Assembly (NCBI RefSeq): GCF_900538275.1
Contig: NZ_LR130778.1
Coordinates: 2,662,001 to 2,726,000, forward strand
Direction of reading: 5' to 3'
DNA: 64,000 bases
From: Petrocella atlantisensis
GTDB lineage: Bacteria; Bacillota; Clostridia; Lachnospirales; Vallitaleaceae
The notes beneath the pieces were generated by a model, which was not told the origin of the DNA, searched no databases, and worked only from the letters and a program-made list of their open reading frames with translations. Position 1 is the first letter of the stretch. The number at the start of each line of letters is the position of its first letter. The position numbers and the translations under genes are program-made. This document shows, piece after piece, positions 34,734 to 44,312 of this stretch.

Positions 34734-36608
34734 ATGGCACTTAATGAGAATATAGAAATTATAAAAAAGCATAATTTAGAGATAGGGTATGGGGTTGAAA
34801 AAGCTATCGAATACGGTGAAGATAGCCGTTGTCATCTTGAAAACGCTAAGGATGGAAGCTTAACCCTGTATACAATAAAGAATGGTATTAAACAATACTT
34901 ACATAGTAAATATAATCCAAAGCGGGAAGCAGAATCGATTGTTGAAAACCTCATTGGAATAGATAAACAAACAGTTTTATTCTTATATGGTGTAGGGCTC
35001 GGTTATCACATTGAGGCCATTATAAATAAATTCCCGGAAAATGATATATACATATATGAGCCAATTAACGGACTTATGTATTTGTTTTTATCAAGATATA
35101 CTTTTAGTGCACGTCAGCTGAGTAAGATAAAGGGTATAGCGGTTGGAGCGGATGAATCTGCATTGAATAATTTATTTAATGGGTATTTTAGTGGACCAAA
35201 AGAAAAAACATTGCTTATTGAACTGCCTACGCATAAAAAAATCTATGATGATGAATATACGCAATTCTCTAAACAATTCACACTATTTCTTAGTAAGATT
35301 CAACATAATACCTTTACAAACATATCATATCAAAAACTATGGATTGTTAATTGTTTGAAAAATTTGGATATGATTATTGATACACCCAATATAATCAACC
35401 AAAAAAAAGACTATTTTAGCAATAAGCCGGTTCTTGTCATATCAGCTGGTCCTTCTTTAAATGATGAAATTGAACATATAAAAAAAATAAAAGAATTTGG
35501 CATGGCTTACATTTTTTCTGTAGGTTCTGCAATTAATACACTGATTCACCATGGGATACATCCGGATGCTGCTTGCACATATGATCCTACCGATCCACAT
35601 AAAAGTAATCAGTTGGTATTTGACGTGATAAAAAAGAACAATATACTTGATATACCTTTGATTTTTGGAACGACTTCAGGGTATAAAACTATTGAAGACT
35701 ATCCAGGTCAAAAGTACCATATGATGACCAGTCAAGATAGCGTATCCGAGCATTTCCTTAAACTAAATAATAATAGTATAAACCAACCTGTAAGTGATGC
35801 CACAACAATCGCAGCAGTTACACTACAATTGGTATATAAACTGGGATTTGATCCAATCATTCTTGTAGGACAGAATCTGGCTTTCAGGAATAATGAAAGA
35901 CACTCAAAAGGTATAAGTTATAGCAAAAAAATATCGAACAAAGAACTAGAAGAAGGCATATTGGTTAAAGATGTCTATGGTAATGATGTTATGACAGATA
36001 TGAGCTTCAATAAAATGCGAGAAGATTTGGAAGTATTCATTGAAGGATACGCTGATAGAACGGTTATGAATACAACAAAATTCGGAGCCAATATAAAAGG
36101 AACGATATTTAAAGAGTTAGAGGAAACCACGAATATTTACTTGCACTCAAATACAGTAGAAAAAGATGCATTTAAAAGTAGTCCTACGGATTATGATATT
36201 TCATATACGATTTCTCAATTTGAAATGATGGATATTGCTTATGAGGATGCTGAAGCATTAATCGTTGAATATGATGACATAATAGAAAATATAAGGAAAA
36301 AAATAAAATACAAATCCTTATCAGATATAGAAAAAAAATATACTAAATTAGATAAATCTTTAATGAAACTTGAGCAGAATGATTTTTTTCGTATCTTTAT
36401 CTTACCGATGAATAGGGTTCAATATAAATTATTAGTAGATCAGATTATCATATTGAATTTAGAAAAAGATCCTTTTGAAAAAGGGTCGATGATAGTAAAC
36501 AGGTTTTCCAAGTTCATAGAAATATGTAAAGCGGATATAAAGACGATTCATCTAATTTATGAAGAGGTAAAAGAAACAATATTGAAAAAGCATAAAAGTA
36601 AAGAATAA
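34734..36608 (+). CDS. Maf-type motility-associated glycosyltransferase (DUF115 domain), second
   Basis: A 624-residue protein sharing the layout of the first Maf gene: KYNPKREAESIVENLI and LFLYGVGLGYHIEAI in the N-terminal part, then PVLVISAGPSLNDEIEHIKK and GFDPIILVGQNLAFRNNERH in the DUF115 core. It carries an additional C-terminal region of about 150 residues, mostly helical and lysine-rich. Ribosome binding site AGAGGTG. Two Maf enzymes in tandem suggest either different acceptor sites on flagellin or different donor sugars. Confidence 0.88.
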   Translation: MALNENIEIIKKHNLEIGYGVEKAIEYGEDSRCHLENAKDGSLTLYTIKNGIKQYLHSKYNPKREAESIVENLIGIDKQTVLFLYGVGLGYHIEAIINKFPENDIYIYEPINGLMYLFLSRYTFSARQLSKIKGIAVGADESALNNLFNGYFSGPKEKTLLIELPTHKKIYDDEYTQFSKQFTLFLSKIQHNTFTNISYQKLWIVNCLKNLDMIIDTPNIINQKKDYFSNKPVLVISAGPSLNDEIEHIKKIKEFGMAYIFSVGSAINTLIHHGIHPDAACTYDPTDPHKSNQLVFDVIKKNNILDIPLIFGTTSGYKTIEDYPGQKYHMMTSQDSVSEHFLKLNNNSINQPVSDATTIAAVTLQLVYKLGFDPIILVGQNLAFRNNERHSKGISYSKKISNKELEEGILVKDVYGNDVMTDMSFNKMREDLEVFIEGYADRTVMNTTKFGANIKGTIFKELEETTNIYLHSNTVEKDAFKSSPTDYDISYTISQFEMMDIAYEDAEALIVEYDDIIENIRKKIKYKSLSDIEKKYTKLDKSLMKLEQNDFFRIFILPMNRVQYKLLVDQIIILNLEKDPFEKGSMIVNRFSKFIEICKADIKTIHLIYEEVKETILKKHKSKE

Positions 36609-36641
36609 AATATGAATACTAATTTTCGAGGGAGGTATAGT

Positions 36642-37622
36642 ATGAAGACAGCTTTAGTGACCGGAGCAGATGGATTTATTGGCAGTCACCTAACAGAAGC
36701 ATTGGTAAATAATGGATATAAAGTAAGAGCCTTTTCTTATTATAATTCATTCAATAGTTGGGGATGGCTTGATACATTGCCGAAGGAGATAATGAATGAA
36801 GTAGAAGTGTTCAGTGGTGATATCAGAGATCCAAACGGTGTAAGGGCGTCATTAAAAAGTATGGATGAGGTTTTTCATCTTGCAGCACTTATTGCGATAC
36901 CTTTTAGCTATCATTCACCAGATACCTATGTAGATACAAATATCAAAGGCACACTTAATGTACTCCAGGCAGCAAAAGATCTACAAACTTCAAGAATACT
37001 GATTACCTCAACTTCAGAAGTTTATGGTACTGCTCAGTATGTTCCAATGGATGAATCACATCCTTATCAAGGTCAATCACCATATTCGGCAACAAAAATC
37101 GGAGCAGATCGAATGGCAGAAGCCTTCTATAAAAGCTTTCAGGTACCTATTACCATTGTTCGTCCTTTTAACACCTATGGACCGAGACAATCTGCTAGAG
37201 CGGTTATACCAACAATTATCACTCAATTATTATCGGGAAAAGAAGAAATAAAACTAGGTGCTCTTTCACCAACAAGAGATTTTAACTATGTTAAGGATAC
37301 TGTGAATGGCTTTATCGAGATAGCTAAATCAACTAAAACGATTGGTGAAGAAATCAACATAGCTACAGAAAATGAGATATCTATAGAAAATCTTGCTAAT
37401 GAATTGATTAAACAGATTAATTCAAGTGCAAGAATCATAAGTGATGAACAACGCTATAGACCGGAGTTAAGTGAAGTTAATAGATTATTCGGTTCCAATA
37501 AAAAGCTTAAAGAGCTGACCGAATGGAAAATGAATTATAGTTTTGAAGATGGGATGGCTGAAACGGTTAGCTGGTTTAGACAGAACCTTGACCGGTATAA
37601 AACAGATATCTATAACTTGTAG
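36642..37622 (+). CDS. legB: NAD-dependent sugar 4,6-dehydratase, LegB-like
   Basis: A 326-residue extended SDR. It has the NAD-binding motif TGADGFIGSHL, the STSEVYGTAQYVPMDE block, the catalytic SPYSATK (Y-x3-K) and RPFNTYGPRQSARAVIPTII. The sequence style fits LegB, which converts a GlcNAc nucleotide into the 4-keto-6-deoxy intermediate of legionaminic acid. The ATG at 36642 follows GGGAGGT; an upstream ATG at 36612 lacks a site. It opens a block of ten genes in the same order of function as the nonulosonic acid pathway. Confidence 0.88.
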   Translation: MKTALVTGADGFIGSHLTEALVNNGYKVRAFSYYNSFNSWGWLDTLPKEIMNEVEVFSGDIRDPNGVRASLKSMDEVFHLAALIAIPFSYHSPDTYVDTNIKGTLNVLQAAKDLQTSRILITSTSEVYGTAQYVPMDESHPYQGQSPYSATKIGADRMAEAFYKSFQVPITIVRPFNTYGPRQSARAVIPTIITQLLSGKEEIKLGALSPTRDFNYVKDTVNGFIEIAKSTKTIGEEINIATENEISIENLANELIKQINSSARIISDEQRYRPELSEVNRLFGSNKKLKELTEWKMNYSFEDGMAETVSWFRQNLDRYKTDIYNL

Positions 37623-37635
37623 GAGGGTTGCAATA

Positions 37636-38289
37636 GTGAACGAAGAAAATCAAGTTTTGTTTAAACGCTATATTCAAAAGCAATTACTACATTTTTTTGA
37701 TTGTAAGGAGGATATATCCGATTTTTTTGGCGAAGCGCTAACACGTACACTAAAATGCTTCAAAGCGACTAGAAATAAGTATTATCATGATGAAAAGGGT
37801 ATGCCTATACTATCACAGCTACATTCTGGACAGTACTCAATATTTCTATATTATTTAGGAAATACTATATATAGGAATGGCGGCAGTCATGTTCTTGCAA
37901 CAACAACGTACTGTTTAAATAAGACATTACACTCTGTTGATTGGTACTTTGAAATAGAGTTGCCTGAAATATTTGGTGTCGAACATCCTTTAGCGAGTAT
38001 TCTAGGAAGAGCAAAATATAAGGATGGCTTCTTCTTCTATCAAGGATGCACAGTAGGCGGAAATAAAGGGCATTATCCTACATTAGGTAAGAATGTAATC
38101 TTGTTTTCAAACGCTACAATTATAGGGAAATCCATTATAGGTGATAATGTTATTGTTTCTACAGGATCAACCATCAAAGATGAGATTATTCCGAGTAACG
38201 CTCTGGTTTTTGGACAATCGCCTAATCTAATTGTTAAAGAAAAAAGTTTAAGTTATATGCAGGAAAAAATAAGTAATTTTTGGTTCTAA
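37636..38289 (+). CDS. Hexapeptide-repeat acetyltransferase, serine acetyltransferase-like
   Basis: A 217-residue protein. An N-terminal helical half is followed by a left-handed beta-helix with hexapeptide repeats (LGKNVILFSNATIIGKSIIG) and the closing GSTIKDEIIPSNALVFGQSP. The fold resembles CysE-type acyltransferases. It starts with GTG 8 bp after AGGAGGG. Its position between legB and legC suggests acetylation of a sugar intermediate or of the final glycan, not cysteine synthesis. A second, PglD/NeuD-type acetyltransferase lies in the same operon, so the division of labour is open. Confidence 0.75.
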   Translation: MNEENQVLFKRYIQKQLLHFFDCKEDISDFFGEALTRTLKCFKATRNKYYHDEKGMPILSQLHSGQYSIFLYYLGNTIYRNGGSHVLATTTYCLNKTLHSVDWYFEIELPEIFGVEHPLASILGRAKYKDGFFFYQGCTVGGNKGHYPTLGKNVILFSNATIIGKSIIGDNVIVSTGSTIKDEIIPSNALVFGQSPNLIVKEKSLSYMQEKISNFWF

Positions 38290-38305
38290 CAGGAGGTTAC
38301 TCAAT

Positions 38306-39469
38306 ATGGATAATATTATTCCATTATCAGTTCCTAATTTGAAAGGCAATGAATTAAAGTATGTGACCCATGCCATTGAAACGGAATGGGTATCTTCAAT
38401 TGGGAAATATATTATAGAGTTTGAAGAAAAAATAGCTAAATATGTCAACTCTAAAGGTGCCGTAGCTTGTCAAAATGGGACTTCAGGTCTTCATATAGCG
38501 CTAAAGGTCTGTGAGGTTCTAAGTGGTGATGAAGTTATTGTTCCTACATTAACATTCATAGCCGCGGTTAACCCAATTAAATATTGCGGTGCTGAACCAA
38601 TTTTTATGGATTGTGATGATTCTCTTACTTTAGATATTAGAAAGTTAACTGATTTTTGTGATAATGAATGTCATTTTTTTGAGGGTAAATTAATTAACAA
38701 TTTAACGAAACGAACAATTAAAGCCATTGTGGTTGTTCATGTCTTTGGCAATATGGCTAATATGGTTGAGATTATAAACCTAGCAAAGAAGTATAATCTA
38801 AAAGTCATTGAAGATGCGACAGAAGCATTGGGGAGCTATTATATATCTGGAGATTATAAGGGGAGACATGCTGGCACCATGGGTACCATAGGTGTATACT
38901 CGTTTAATGGCAATAAAATAATTACCACAGGTGGTGGTGGTATGGTTGTATCCAATGATGAAATTATTCTTAAAAGAATAAGGCACTTAACAACACAAGC
39001 TAAAAGCGATGACCTCTATTATACTCATGATGAAATTGGTTATAATTATCGAATGACAAATATACAAGCGGCACTAGGTTTGGCACAACTTGAGCAAATA
39101 GAAAAATTTATTGATATTAAACGCAGCAATTATGAATTATATAAAGAAAAAATAAAAATGATTGATGGGTTGTCATTATTTGAGTTTAACAAAGAAATAC
39201 GTAGTAATTATTGGTTTTACGGACTGATAATAGACAGTAAATACCCCCTTCATAGAGATCGACTAATTGAGTTTTTGGCTTTAAAAAGTATACAATCAAG
39301 ACCCCTTTGGGGACTAATACATGAACAATTACCTTATCAAAATAATCAGTATTATAAGATTGAGGTTGCAAAACGGTATGCAAAGACACTCATTAACATA
39401 CCCTGTAGCTCAAATCTAAAGAGCGAAGAAGTGAATTATGTATCGGATTGTCTTAAAAGCCAAGTCTAA
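38306..39469 (+). CDS. legC: PLP-dependent sugar aminotransferase, LegC-like
   Basis: A 387-residue DegT/DnrJ/EryC1 family enzyme. The N-terminal IPLSVPNLKGNELKYVTHAI and TEWVSS are typical of LegC. The PLP lysine is in VYSFNGNKIITTGGGG, and the cofactor-binding aspartate and neighbours are in KVIEDATEALGS. It would transfer an amino group from glutamate to the 4-keto sugar formed by LegB. The gene is preceded by CAGGAGG. Length and motifs are complete. Confidence 0.9.
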   Translation: MDNIIPLSVPNLKGNELKYVTHAIETEWVSSIGKYIIEFEEKIAKYVNSKGAVACQNGTSGLHIALKVCEVLSGDEVIVPTLTFIAAVNPIKYCGAEPIFMDCDDSLTLDIRKLTDFCDNECHFFEGKLINNLTKRTIKAIVVVHVFGNMANMVEIINLAKKYNLKVIEDATEALGSYYISGDYKGRHAGTMGTIGVYSFNGNKIITTGGGGMVVSNDEIILKRIRHLTTQAKSDDLYYTHDEIGYNYRMTNIQAALGLAQLEQIEKFIDIKRSNYELYKEKIKMIDGLSLFEFNKEIRSNYWFYGLIIDSKYPLHRDRLIEFLALKSIQSRPLWGLIHEQLPYQNNQYYKIEVAKRYAKTLINIPCSSNLKSEEVNYVSDCLKSQV

Positions 39470-39499
39470 TAAATATAAATTGGTTGGGAGGGTGTAAGA

Positions 39500-40546
39500 A
39501 TGGATATAAAAGATTACTTTGTTAATGAAGAATGTACAGTAATCGATGCTATGGAAGCACTTGATAAAGTAGCGAAAAAAGTACTTTTTTTGTGTGATGG
39601 GCTAAAACTGATTGCAGCAATTACCGATGGGGATATTAGAAGATGGATCTTAAGGAAGGGCGATTTGTATGCAAAGATAAAAGAAGTCGCAAACTTCAAT
39701 CCAAAATTTTTATATGAAGAGAAAAAAGAAAAAGCAATTGAATATATGAAAAAACACTCCATAGAAGCCATTCCAATTTGTGATCATCAAATGAATATAC
39801 TATCTGTTGTCAGATGGAATGATGATGCAACCGAACTGAAGAAATATCTCGATGTGCCTGTAGTAGTGATGGCAGGAGGCCTAGGTACTAGATTATACCC
39901 TTATACAAAAATATTGCCAAAACCATTGATACCAATAGGTGAAATTCCGATTGCGGAACATATTTTAAACAGGTTCTATATGAATGGATGTCATGATTTT
40001 TATCTGGTCATTAATCACAAAAAAAATATGATCAAGGCATATTTTAATGAAATCATAAAGAAATATGACCTTACTTATATCGAAGAAGAAGAACCACTAG
40101 GAACAGGGGGTGGTCTATCCCTATTAAAAGGAAAAATTGAATCAACGTTTATATTATCTAATTGTGATATTATTATTCTTGAAGATTATAGCAAAATATA
40201 TAAGTATCATATAAAAGAAAAAAATAAGATTACAATGGTATGTTCTTTAAAGAAGTTTAAAATCCCCTATGGGGTTGTTGAAATAGGTGAAAATGGTATG
40301 ATTGAATCAATGAAAGAAAAACCGGAGTTGTCATTCTTTACAAATACCGGAATGTATATTGTTGATGCATCCATCATTGAGGAGTTAGATGATCATCAAT
40401 TTATTGGATTTCCTGACATTATTCAACGATACAAGGAATTAGGTGAGAAAATAGGTGTTTACCCAATCAGTGAGAATTCATGGCTTGATATGGGTCAATT
40501 AGATGAAATGGAAGAAATGAAAAGAAGGTTGGAGTTTGATGTGTGA
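39500..40546 (+). CDS. ptmE: CBS-domain sugar nucleotidyltransferase, PtmE-like
   Basis: A 348-residue protein with two CBS motifs (about residues 8-115, including AAITDGDIRRWILRKGDL) joined to a nucleotidyltransferase domain that begins VVVMAGGLGTRLYPYTKILP and contains PKPLIPIG and EEEPLGTGG. PtmE of Campylobacter makes GDP-glucosamine, the entry compound of the legionaminic acid route that uses GDP-linked sugars. The domain order is the same here. The last 8 bases overlap the next gene. Confidence 0.85.
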   Translation: MDIKDYFVNEECTVIDAMEALDKVAKKVLFLCDGLKLIAAITDGDIRRWILRKGDLYAKIKEVANFNPKFLYEEKKEKAIEYMKKHSIEAIPICDHQMNILSVVRWNDDATELKKYLDVPVVVMAGGLGTRLYPYTKILPKPLIPIGEIPIAEHILNRFYMNGCHDFYLVINHKKNMIKAYFNEIIKKYDLTYIEEEEPLGTGGGLSLLKGKIESTFILSNCDIIILEDYSKIYKYHIKEKNKITMVCSLKKFKIPYGVVEIGENGMIESMKEKPELSFFTNTGMYIVDASIIEELDDHQFIGFPDIIQRYKELGEKIGVYPISENSWLDMGQLDEMEEMKRRLEFDV

Positions 40547-41168
40547 GAAAATTCTTTTAGTTGGTGGTGGTGGCCATGGTAAATCAGTTTTAGATAGTTT
40601 AATCCAACTTAATCACTATTCTGAAATAGGGATTGTTGATAGCAAAGAAAAAATAGGCTCTTATGTGATGGGTATACCTGTAGTGGGTCATGATGCAGAT
40701 CTACAAACATTATATGAAAGAGGTTATAAAAACGCCTTTGTAGCTATTGGTGAACCAATGCTTAGGATGAGGCTATTTAATAAACTTATTAGGATAGGAT
40801 ACTTAATTCCAAATATTGTGGATAGGACTTCAACAATCAGTACCTACATTGAAGTTGGGAAGGGTATATATTTTGGCAAAGAATGTGTTGTAAATGCATG
40901 CGCAGTCATTAATGATGGTGTAATTATCAATACAAAAGCACTTGTAGAACATGATGGGTATGTTGGTGCATTCGCACATATAGCACCTGGTGCAATTCTA
41001 TGTGGTGAAGTATCCGTCGGTAAGCGAACGCTAATCGGTGCCGGGAGCATTATTAAGCAGCAATTAAAAATTGGATCGGATACAGTCATAGGTATGGGTA
41101 GTGTTGTACTTAAAGATATTGAGGATGAAAAGTTGGCATATGGTAATCCCTGTAAGGAGGTTTATTAG
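40539..41168 (+). CDS. Sugar O/N-acetyltransferase, NeuD/PglD family
   Basis: A 209-residue protein. N-terminal Rossmann-like domain ILLVGGGGHGKSVLDSLI, then a left-handed beta-helix (GKECVVNACAVINDGVIINT, IAPGAILCGEVSVGKRTLIG). The catalytic histidine is probably that of LVEHDGYVGAFAHIAPG. PglD-type enzymes acetylate the 4-amino group of bacillosamine-like sugars, which is the step needed between LegC and the 2-epimerase. The start is the ATG at 40539 within an 8-bp overlap with ptmE; a TTG lies directly before it. Confidence 0.85.
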   Translation: MCEKILLVGGGGHGKSVLDSLIQLNHYSEIGIVDSKEKIGSYVMGIPVVGHDADLQTLYERGYKNAFVAIGEPMLRMRLFNKLIRIGYLIPNIVDRTSTISTYIEVGKGIYFGKECVVNACAVINDGVIINTKALVEHDGYVGAFAHIAPGAILCGEVSVGKRTLIGAGSIIKQQLKIGSDTVIGMGSVVLKDIEDEKLAYGNPCKEVY

Positions 41169-41170
41169 TC

Positions 41171-42166
41171 ATGGAAACTTACATTATTGCTGAAGCTGGT
41201 GTTAATCATAACGGTAATCTTAATCTTGCTAAAAAAATGGTTGATGAAGCTAAAAAAGCAGGCGCTAACTGCATTAAATTTCAGACATTTGTGACCAAAA
41301 ATCTAGTTTCTAGGTTTGCACAAAAAGCAGAATATCAAAAAAAGGAGACAGATTCTAAGGAGAGTCAATATGATATGCTTAGCAATTTAGAACTATCTTT
41401 TGACGATTTTATAGAATTAAAAAGATATTGTGAGAAAAAAGAAATTGAGTTTCTTTCGACAGCTTTTGATCATAGTAGTATCGATTTTTTGAATGAATTA
41501 GGAATGAGCAAATGGAAAATCCCTTCTGGTGACATTACAAATCTACCCTATTTGATAAAAATTGCTCAGTTACATAAACCTATAATTCTGTCTACCGGAA
41601 TGTGTTCAATGGAAGACATTTCTAATGCTTTAAATGTTTTAAAAACACATGGCGCAACAGACATAACTGTATTACATTGCACGACAGAATATCCGGCTCC
41701 TTTCAAAGATGTGAATCTGAAAGCAATGGTAACAATTGGTGAAACTTATAAGTTACCCATAGGTTATTCGGATCATACAATAGGCATTGAAGTTCCTATT
41801 GCTGCGGTAGCTCTTGGTGCAACAATTATTGAGAAGCACTTTACCATCGACAGATCCTTGAAGGGTCCAGACCATAAAGCAAGTATTGAACCTCAAGAAT
41901 TCAAAGCAATGGTTTCATCAATCAGACATATCGAAGATTGTTTGGGTAATGGTGTAAAAAAGCCTGCTGAATCTGAGGCTAAAAATATAATGATTGCTAG
42001 AAAAAGCATAGTAGCAAGTAGACAAATTAATAAAGGTGAAATGTTTTCTGAAAGAAACTTAGCGGTTAAAAGACCGGGAAATGGTATTTCACCAATGCAA
42101 TGGCAGACTGTTATTGGACAATTTGCTTCAAAAGATTATCAAGAAGATGAGTTGATTGAGTTATGA
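41171..42166 (+). CDS. legI: N,N'-diacetyllegionaminic acid synthase-type enzyme (NeuB/LegI)
   Basis: A 331-residue NeuB-family synthase. Family motifs: YIIAEAGVNHNGNLNLAKKM, NCIKFQTF, IPSGDITNLPYL, HCTTEYPAP, GYSDHTIGIEVPIAAVALGA and EKHFTIDRSLKGPDHKASIE. The C-terminal SAF (antifreeze-like) domain begins near ARKSIVASRQINKGE and includes KRPGNGISP. It condenses phosphoenolpyruvate with a six-carbon diacetamido sugar to the nonulosonic acid. GPDHKAS and the LegB/LegC/NeuC neighbours favour legionaminic over sialic acid. Confidence 0.92.
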   Translation: METYIIAEAGVNHNGNLNLAKKMVDEAKKAGANCIKFQTFVTKNLVSRFAQKAEYQKKETDSKESQYDMLSNLELSFDDFIELKRYCEKKEIEFLSTAFDHSSIDFLNELGMSKWKIPSGDITNLPYLIKIAQLHKPIILSTGMCSMEDISNALNVLKTHGATDITVLHCTTEYPAPFKDVNLKAMVTIGETYKLPIGYSDHTIGIEVPIAAVALGATIIEKHFTIDRSLKGPDHKASIEPQEFKAMVSSIRHIEDCLGNGVKKPAESEAKNIMIARKSIVASRQINKGEMFSERNLAVKRPGNGISPMQWQTVIGQFASKDYQEDELIEL

Positions 42167-43332
42167 AGAAAGTAATAAGTATACTTACGACCACAAGAGC
42201 TGACTATGGGCTCCTAAAGCCAATAATATTAAAGCTTAAATTAGTAGAGGCATTCGATATACGTGTAGTTGTTACAGGTACGCACTTATCAACAGAATTC
42301 GGTTCAACCAAAAATGAGTTATACGAAGATGGCATTATAGTGGATCAAGAAATTGAGATACTTGATGATGGAGATTCTGCATTATCTGTTACGAATACAA
42401 TGGGTAATGCTTTAATAAAATTTGGAAAATACTTTAATCATATAAAGCCGGATATGCTTATTATACTTGGTGATCGATATGAGACGCTAGCTATTGCTAT
42501 TGCTGCAATGAATCAAAGAATTCTGATAGCGCACCTTTATGGTGGTGAGCTAACAGAAGGAGCGATTGATGACTCTATACGACATGCGATAACAAAGTTA
42601 AGTTATCTTCACTTTACAAGTACAGAAGCATATCGAAAGCGAGTTATTCAACTTGGTGAAGCACCTGAACGCGTATTTTGCGTTGGAGGTATGGGTGTGG
42701 AAAATGCAAAGCATGTGCTGACTATGACAAAAAGAGAATTAGAAAATTCACTGGATTTTTTATTAGACCAACCATTTGCGGTTGTCACTTTTCACCCTGA
42801 AACACTTCAAGACCATAAAGCAAAAGAGTATTTTACAGAAGTACTTTCAGCCCTTGAGAAGCACAAGGACATGAAGTATATTATTACAAAAGCGAATGCA
42901 GATGCCGAGGGTAGAATTATCAATCAAATGATTGATGATTTTGCTATGAATTCAAGAAATTGTATAGCTGTTGCGTCTCTTGGAACAAGAAGATATTTAA
43001 GTGCCTTAAAATATGCTTCTATGGTTATTGGAAATTCTTCGAGTGGGCTTTTAGAAGTGCCAAGTTTTGGTATTCCAACCATTAACATTGGACAAAGACA
43101 AAAAGGAAGAATTCAAGCAACAAGTGTAATAAATTGTGAACCACGATGTGAAGATATATCTATGGCCATGGATAAAGCAACAAGTGAAGCTTTTATTAGT
43201 ATAGCAAAAACCACGATAAATCCCTATGGCAATGGAGAGACATCGGATAGAATCGTTGAAATAATAGGGCGTTTTTTATTTCAAGAAACCTTAAACCTTG
43301 AAAAAAATTTTTATGATTGTGAGGGAATATAG
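42163..43332 (+). CDS. legG: Hydrolysing UDP/GDP-sugar 2-epimerase (NeuC/LegG)
   Basis: A 389-residue enzyme of the NeuC family: TTTRADYGLLKPIILKLK at the N-terminus, ILGDRYETLAIAIAAMNQRI, HLYGGELTEGAIDDSIRHAI, VTFHPETLQDHK, and NSSSGLLEVPSFGIPTINIG in the nucleotide-binding half. It releases the nucleotide and inverts C2 to give the sugar used by LegI. It overlaps legI by four bases (ATGA). The presence of a NeuC enzyme together with a LegB dehydratase separates this route from the pseudaminic acid pathway, which uses PseG. Confidence 0.93.
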   Translation: MKKVISILTTTRADYGLLKPIILKLKLVEAFDIRVVVTGTHLSTEFGSTKNELYEDGIIVDQEIEILDDGDSALSVTNTMGNALIKFGKYFNHIKPDMLIILGDRYETLAIAIAAMNQRILIAHLYGGELTEGAIDDSIRHAITKLSYLHFTSTEAYRKRVIQLGEAPERVFCVGGMGVENAKHVLTMTKRELENSLDFLLDQPFAVVTFHPETLQDHKAKEYFTEVLSALEKHKDMKYIITKANADAEGRIINQMIDDFAMNSRNCIAVASLGTRRYLSALKYASMVIGNSSSGLLEVPSFGIPTINIGQRQKGRIQATSVINCEPRCEDISMAMDKATSEAFISIAKTTINPYGNGETSDRIVEIIGRFLFQETLNLEKNFYDCEGI

Positions 43333-43333
43333 C

Positions 43334-44311
43334 ATGAAAGTAATGATTATAGGGTTGGGTTCTATGGGAAAAAGAAGAATCCGTTTGTTAAAAAAATATG
43401 ATTCGACAATTGAAATTGTTGGGGTTGATCAAAGTGATAATCGAAGAAGTGTATGTGAAAGTACCTTTCATATAAAAGTATATGAGAATACGAAGGATTG
43501 CTTAGAGCATCAAAAAATAGAAGTTGCTTTTATCTGTTCCTCACCGCTGACGCATAAAAAGCTCATAACAGAGTGTTTATTGCATAATGTGCATGTTTTT
43601 TCAGAATTAAACTTAGTATCAGATGGTTATGACTATAATATAGAATTAGCTAAAGAACGACAGAAGGTACTATTTTTGTCTTCCACATTTTTATATCGTG
43701 AAGAAATAATAGAAATTAGTGCTTTGGTGAAAAAAACGAATAATTTAGTAAATTATTCATATCATGTTGGACAATACTTACCGGACTGGCATCCATGGGA
43801 ATCTTATAATGATTTTTTTGTAGGGAATAAAAAAACTAATGGGTGTAGAGAAATATTTGCAATAGAGCTACCATGGATGATTGAAACCTTTGGTGAGGTC
43901 ATTAAGTTTGAAGTTATAAAAAGTAAAATGAGTGGCCTAAATATTGAATACAATGATAATTATTTATTAATACTTGAACATAGTACAGGTCATAAAGGTA
44001 TGTTGGCGGTTGACGTTGTTTCAAGGAAAGCAGTTAGGAATTTAGAGATTTTTGGAGAAAATTTATTTCTTAGATGGGATGGATCACCACAGGGCCTCGT
44101 ATCCTATGATATACAACTTAAAGAAGAGCGAAAGCTAAAGCTCTATGATAAAGTTGACCAATTAGACGCGTATAGTAATTTCGTTGTAGAAAACGCTTAT
44201 TACAGCGAAATTTCTGCATTTTTTAATGTTCTTAATGGTGTATCAAAACCTATTTATGATTTTGAAAAAGATAAAGAGATATTGAAAATTATTGATAAGA
44301 TTGAGGCATAA
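43334..44311 (+). CDS. Gfo/Idh/MocA-family oxidoreductase with altered EKP motif
   Basis: A 325-residue protein. The Rossmann motif IIGLGSMGKRRIRLL is intact, and AFICSSPLTHKKLI is the expected second strand. Where family members carry the catalytic EKP, this protein reads HVFSELNLVSD, so the lysine and proline are missing. The active-site function may therefore be altered or lost. The ATG at 43334 follows GAGGGA; an upstream start inside legG (43298) is unlikely. It sits next to a second family member that keeps EKP, and both may act in sugar modification similar to PtmF of Campylobacter. Confidence 0.8.
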   Translation: MKVMIIGLGSMGKRRIRLLKKYDSTIEIVGVDQSDNRRSVCESTFHIKVYENTKDCLEHQKIEVAFICSSPLTHKKLITECLLHNVHVFSELNLVSDGYDYNIELAKERQKVLFLSSTFLYREEIIEISALVKKTNNLVNYSYHVGQYLPDWHPWESYNDFFVGNKKTNGCREIFAIELPWMIETFGEVIKFEVIKSKMSGLNIEYNDNYLLILEHSTGHKGMLAVDVVSRKAVRNLEIFGENLFLRWDGSPQGLVSYDIQLKEERKLKLYDKVDQLDAYSNFVVENAYYSEISAFFNVLNGVSKPIYDFEKDKEILKIIDKIEA

Positions 44312-44312
44312 T

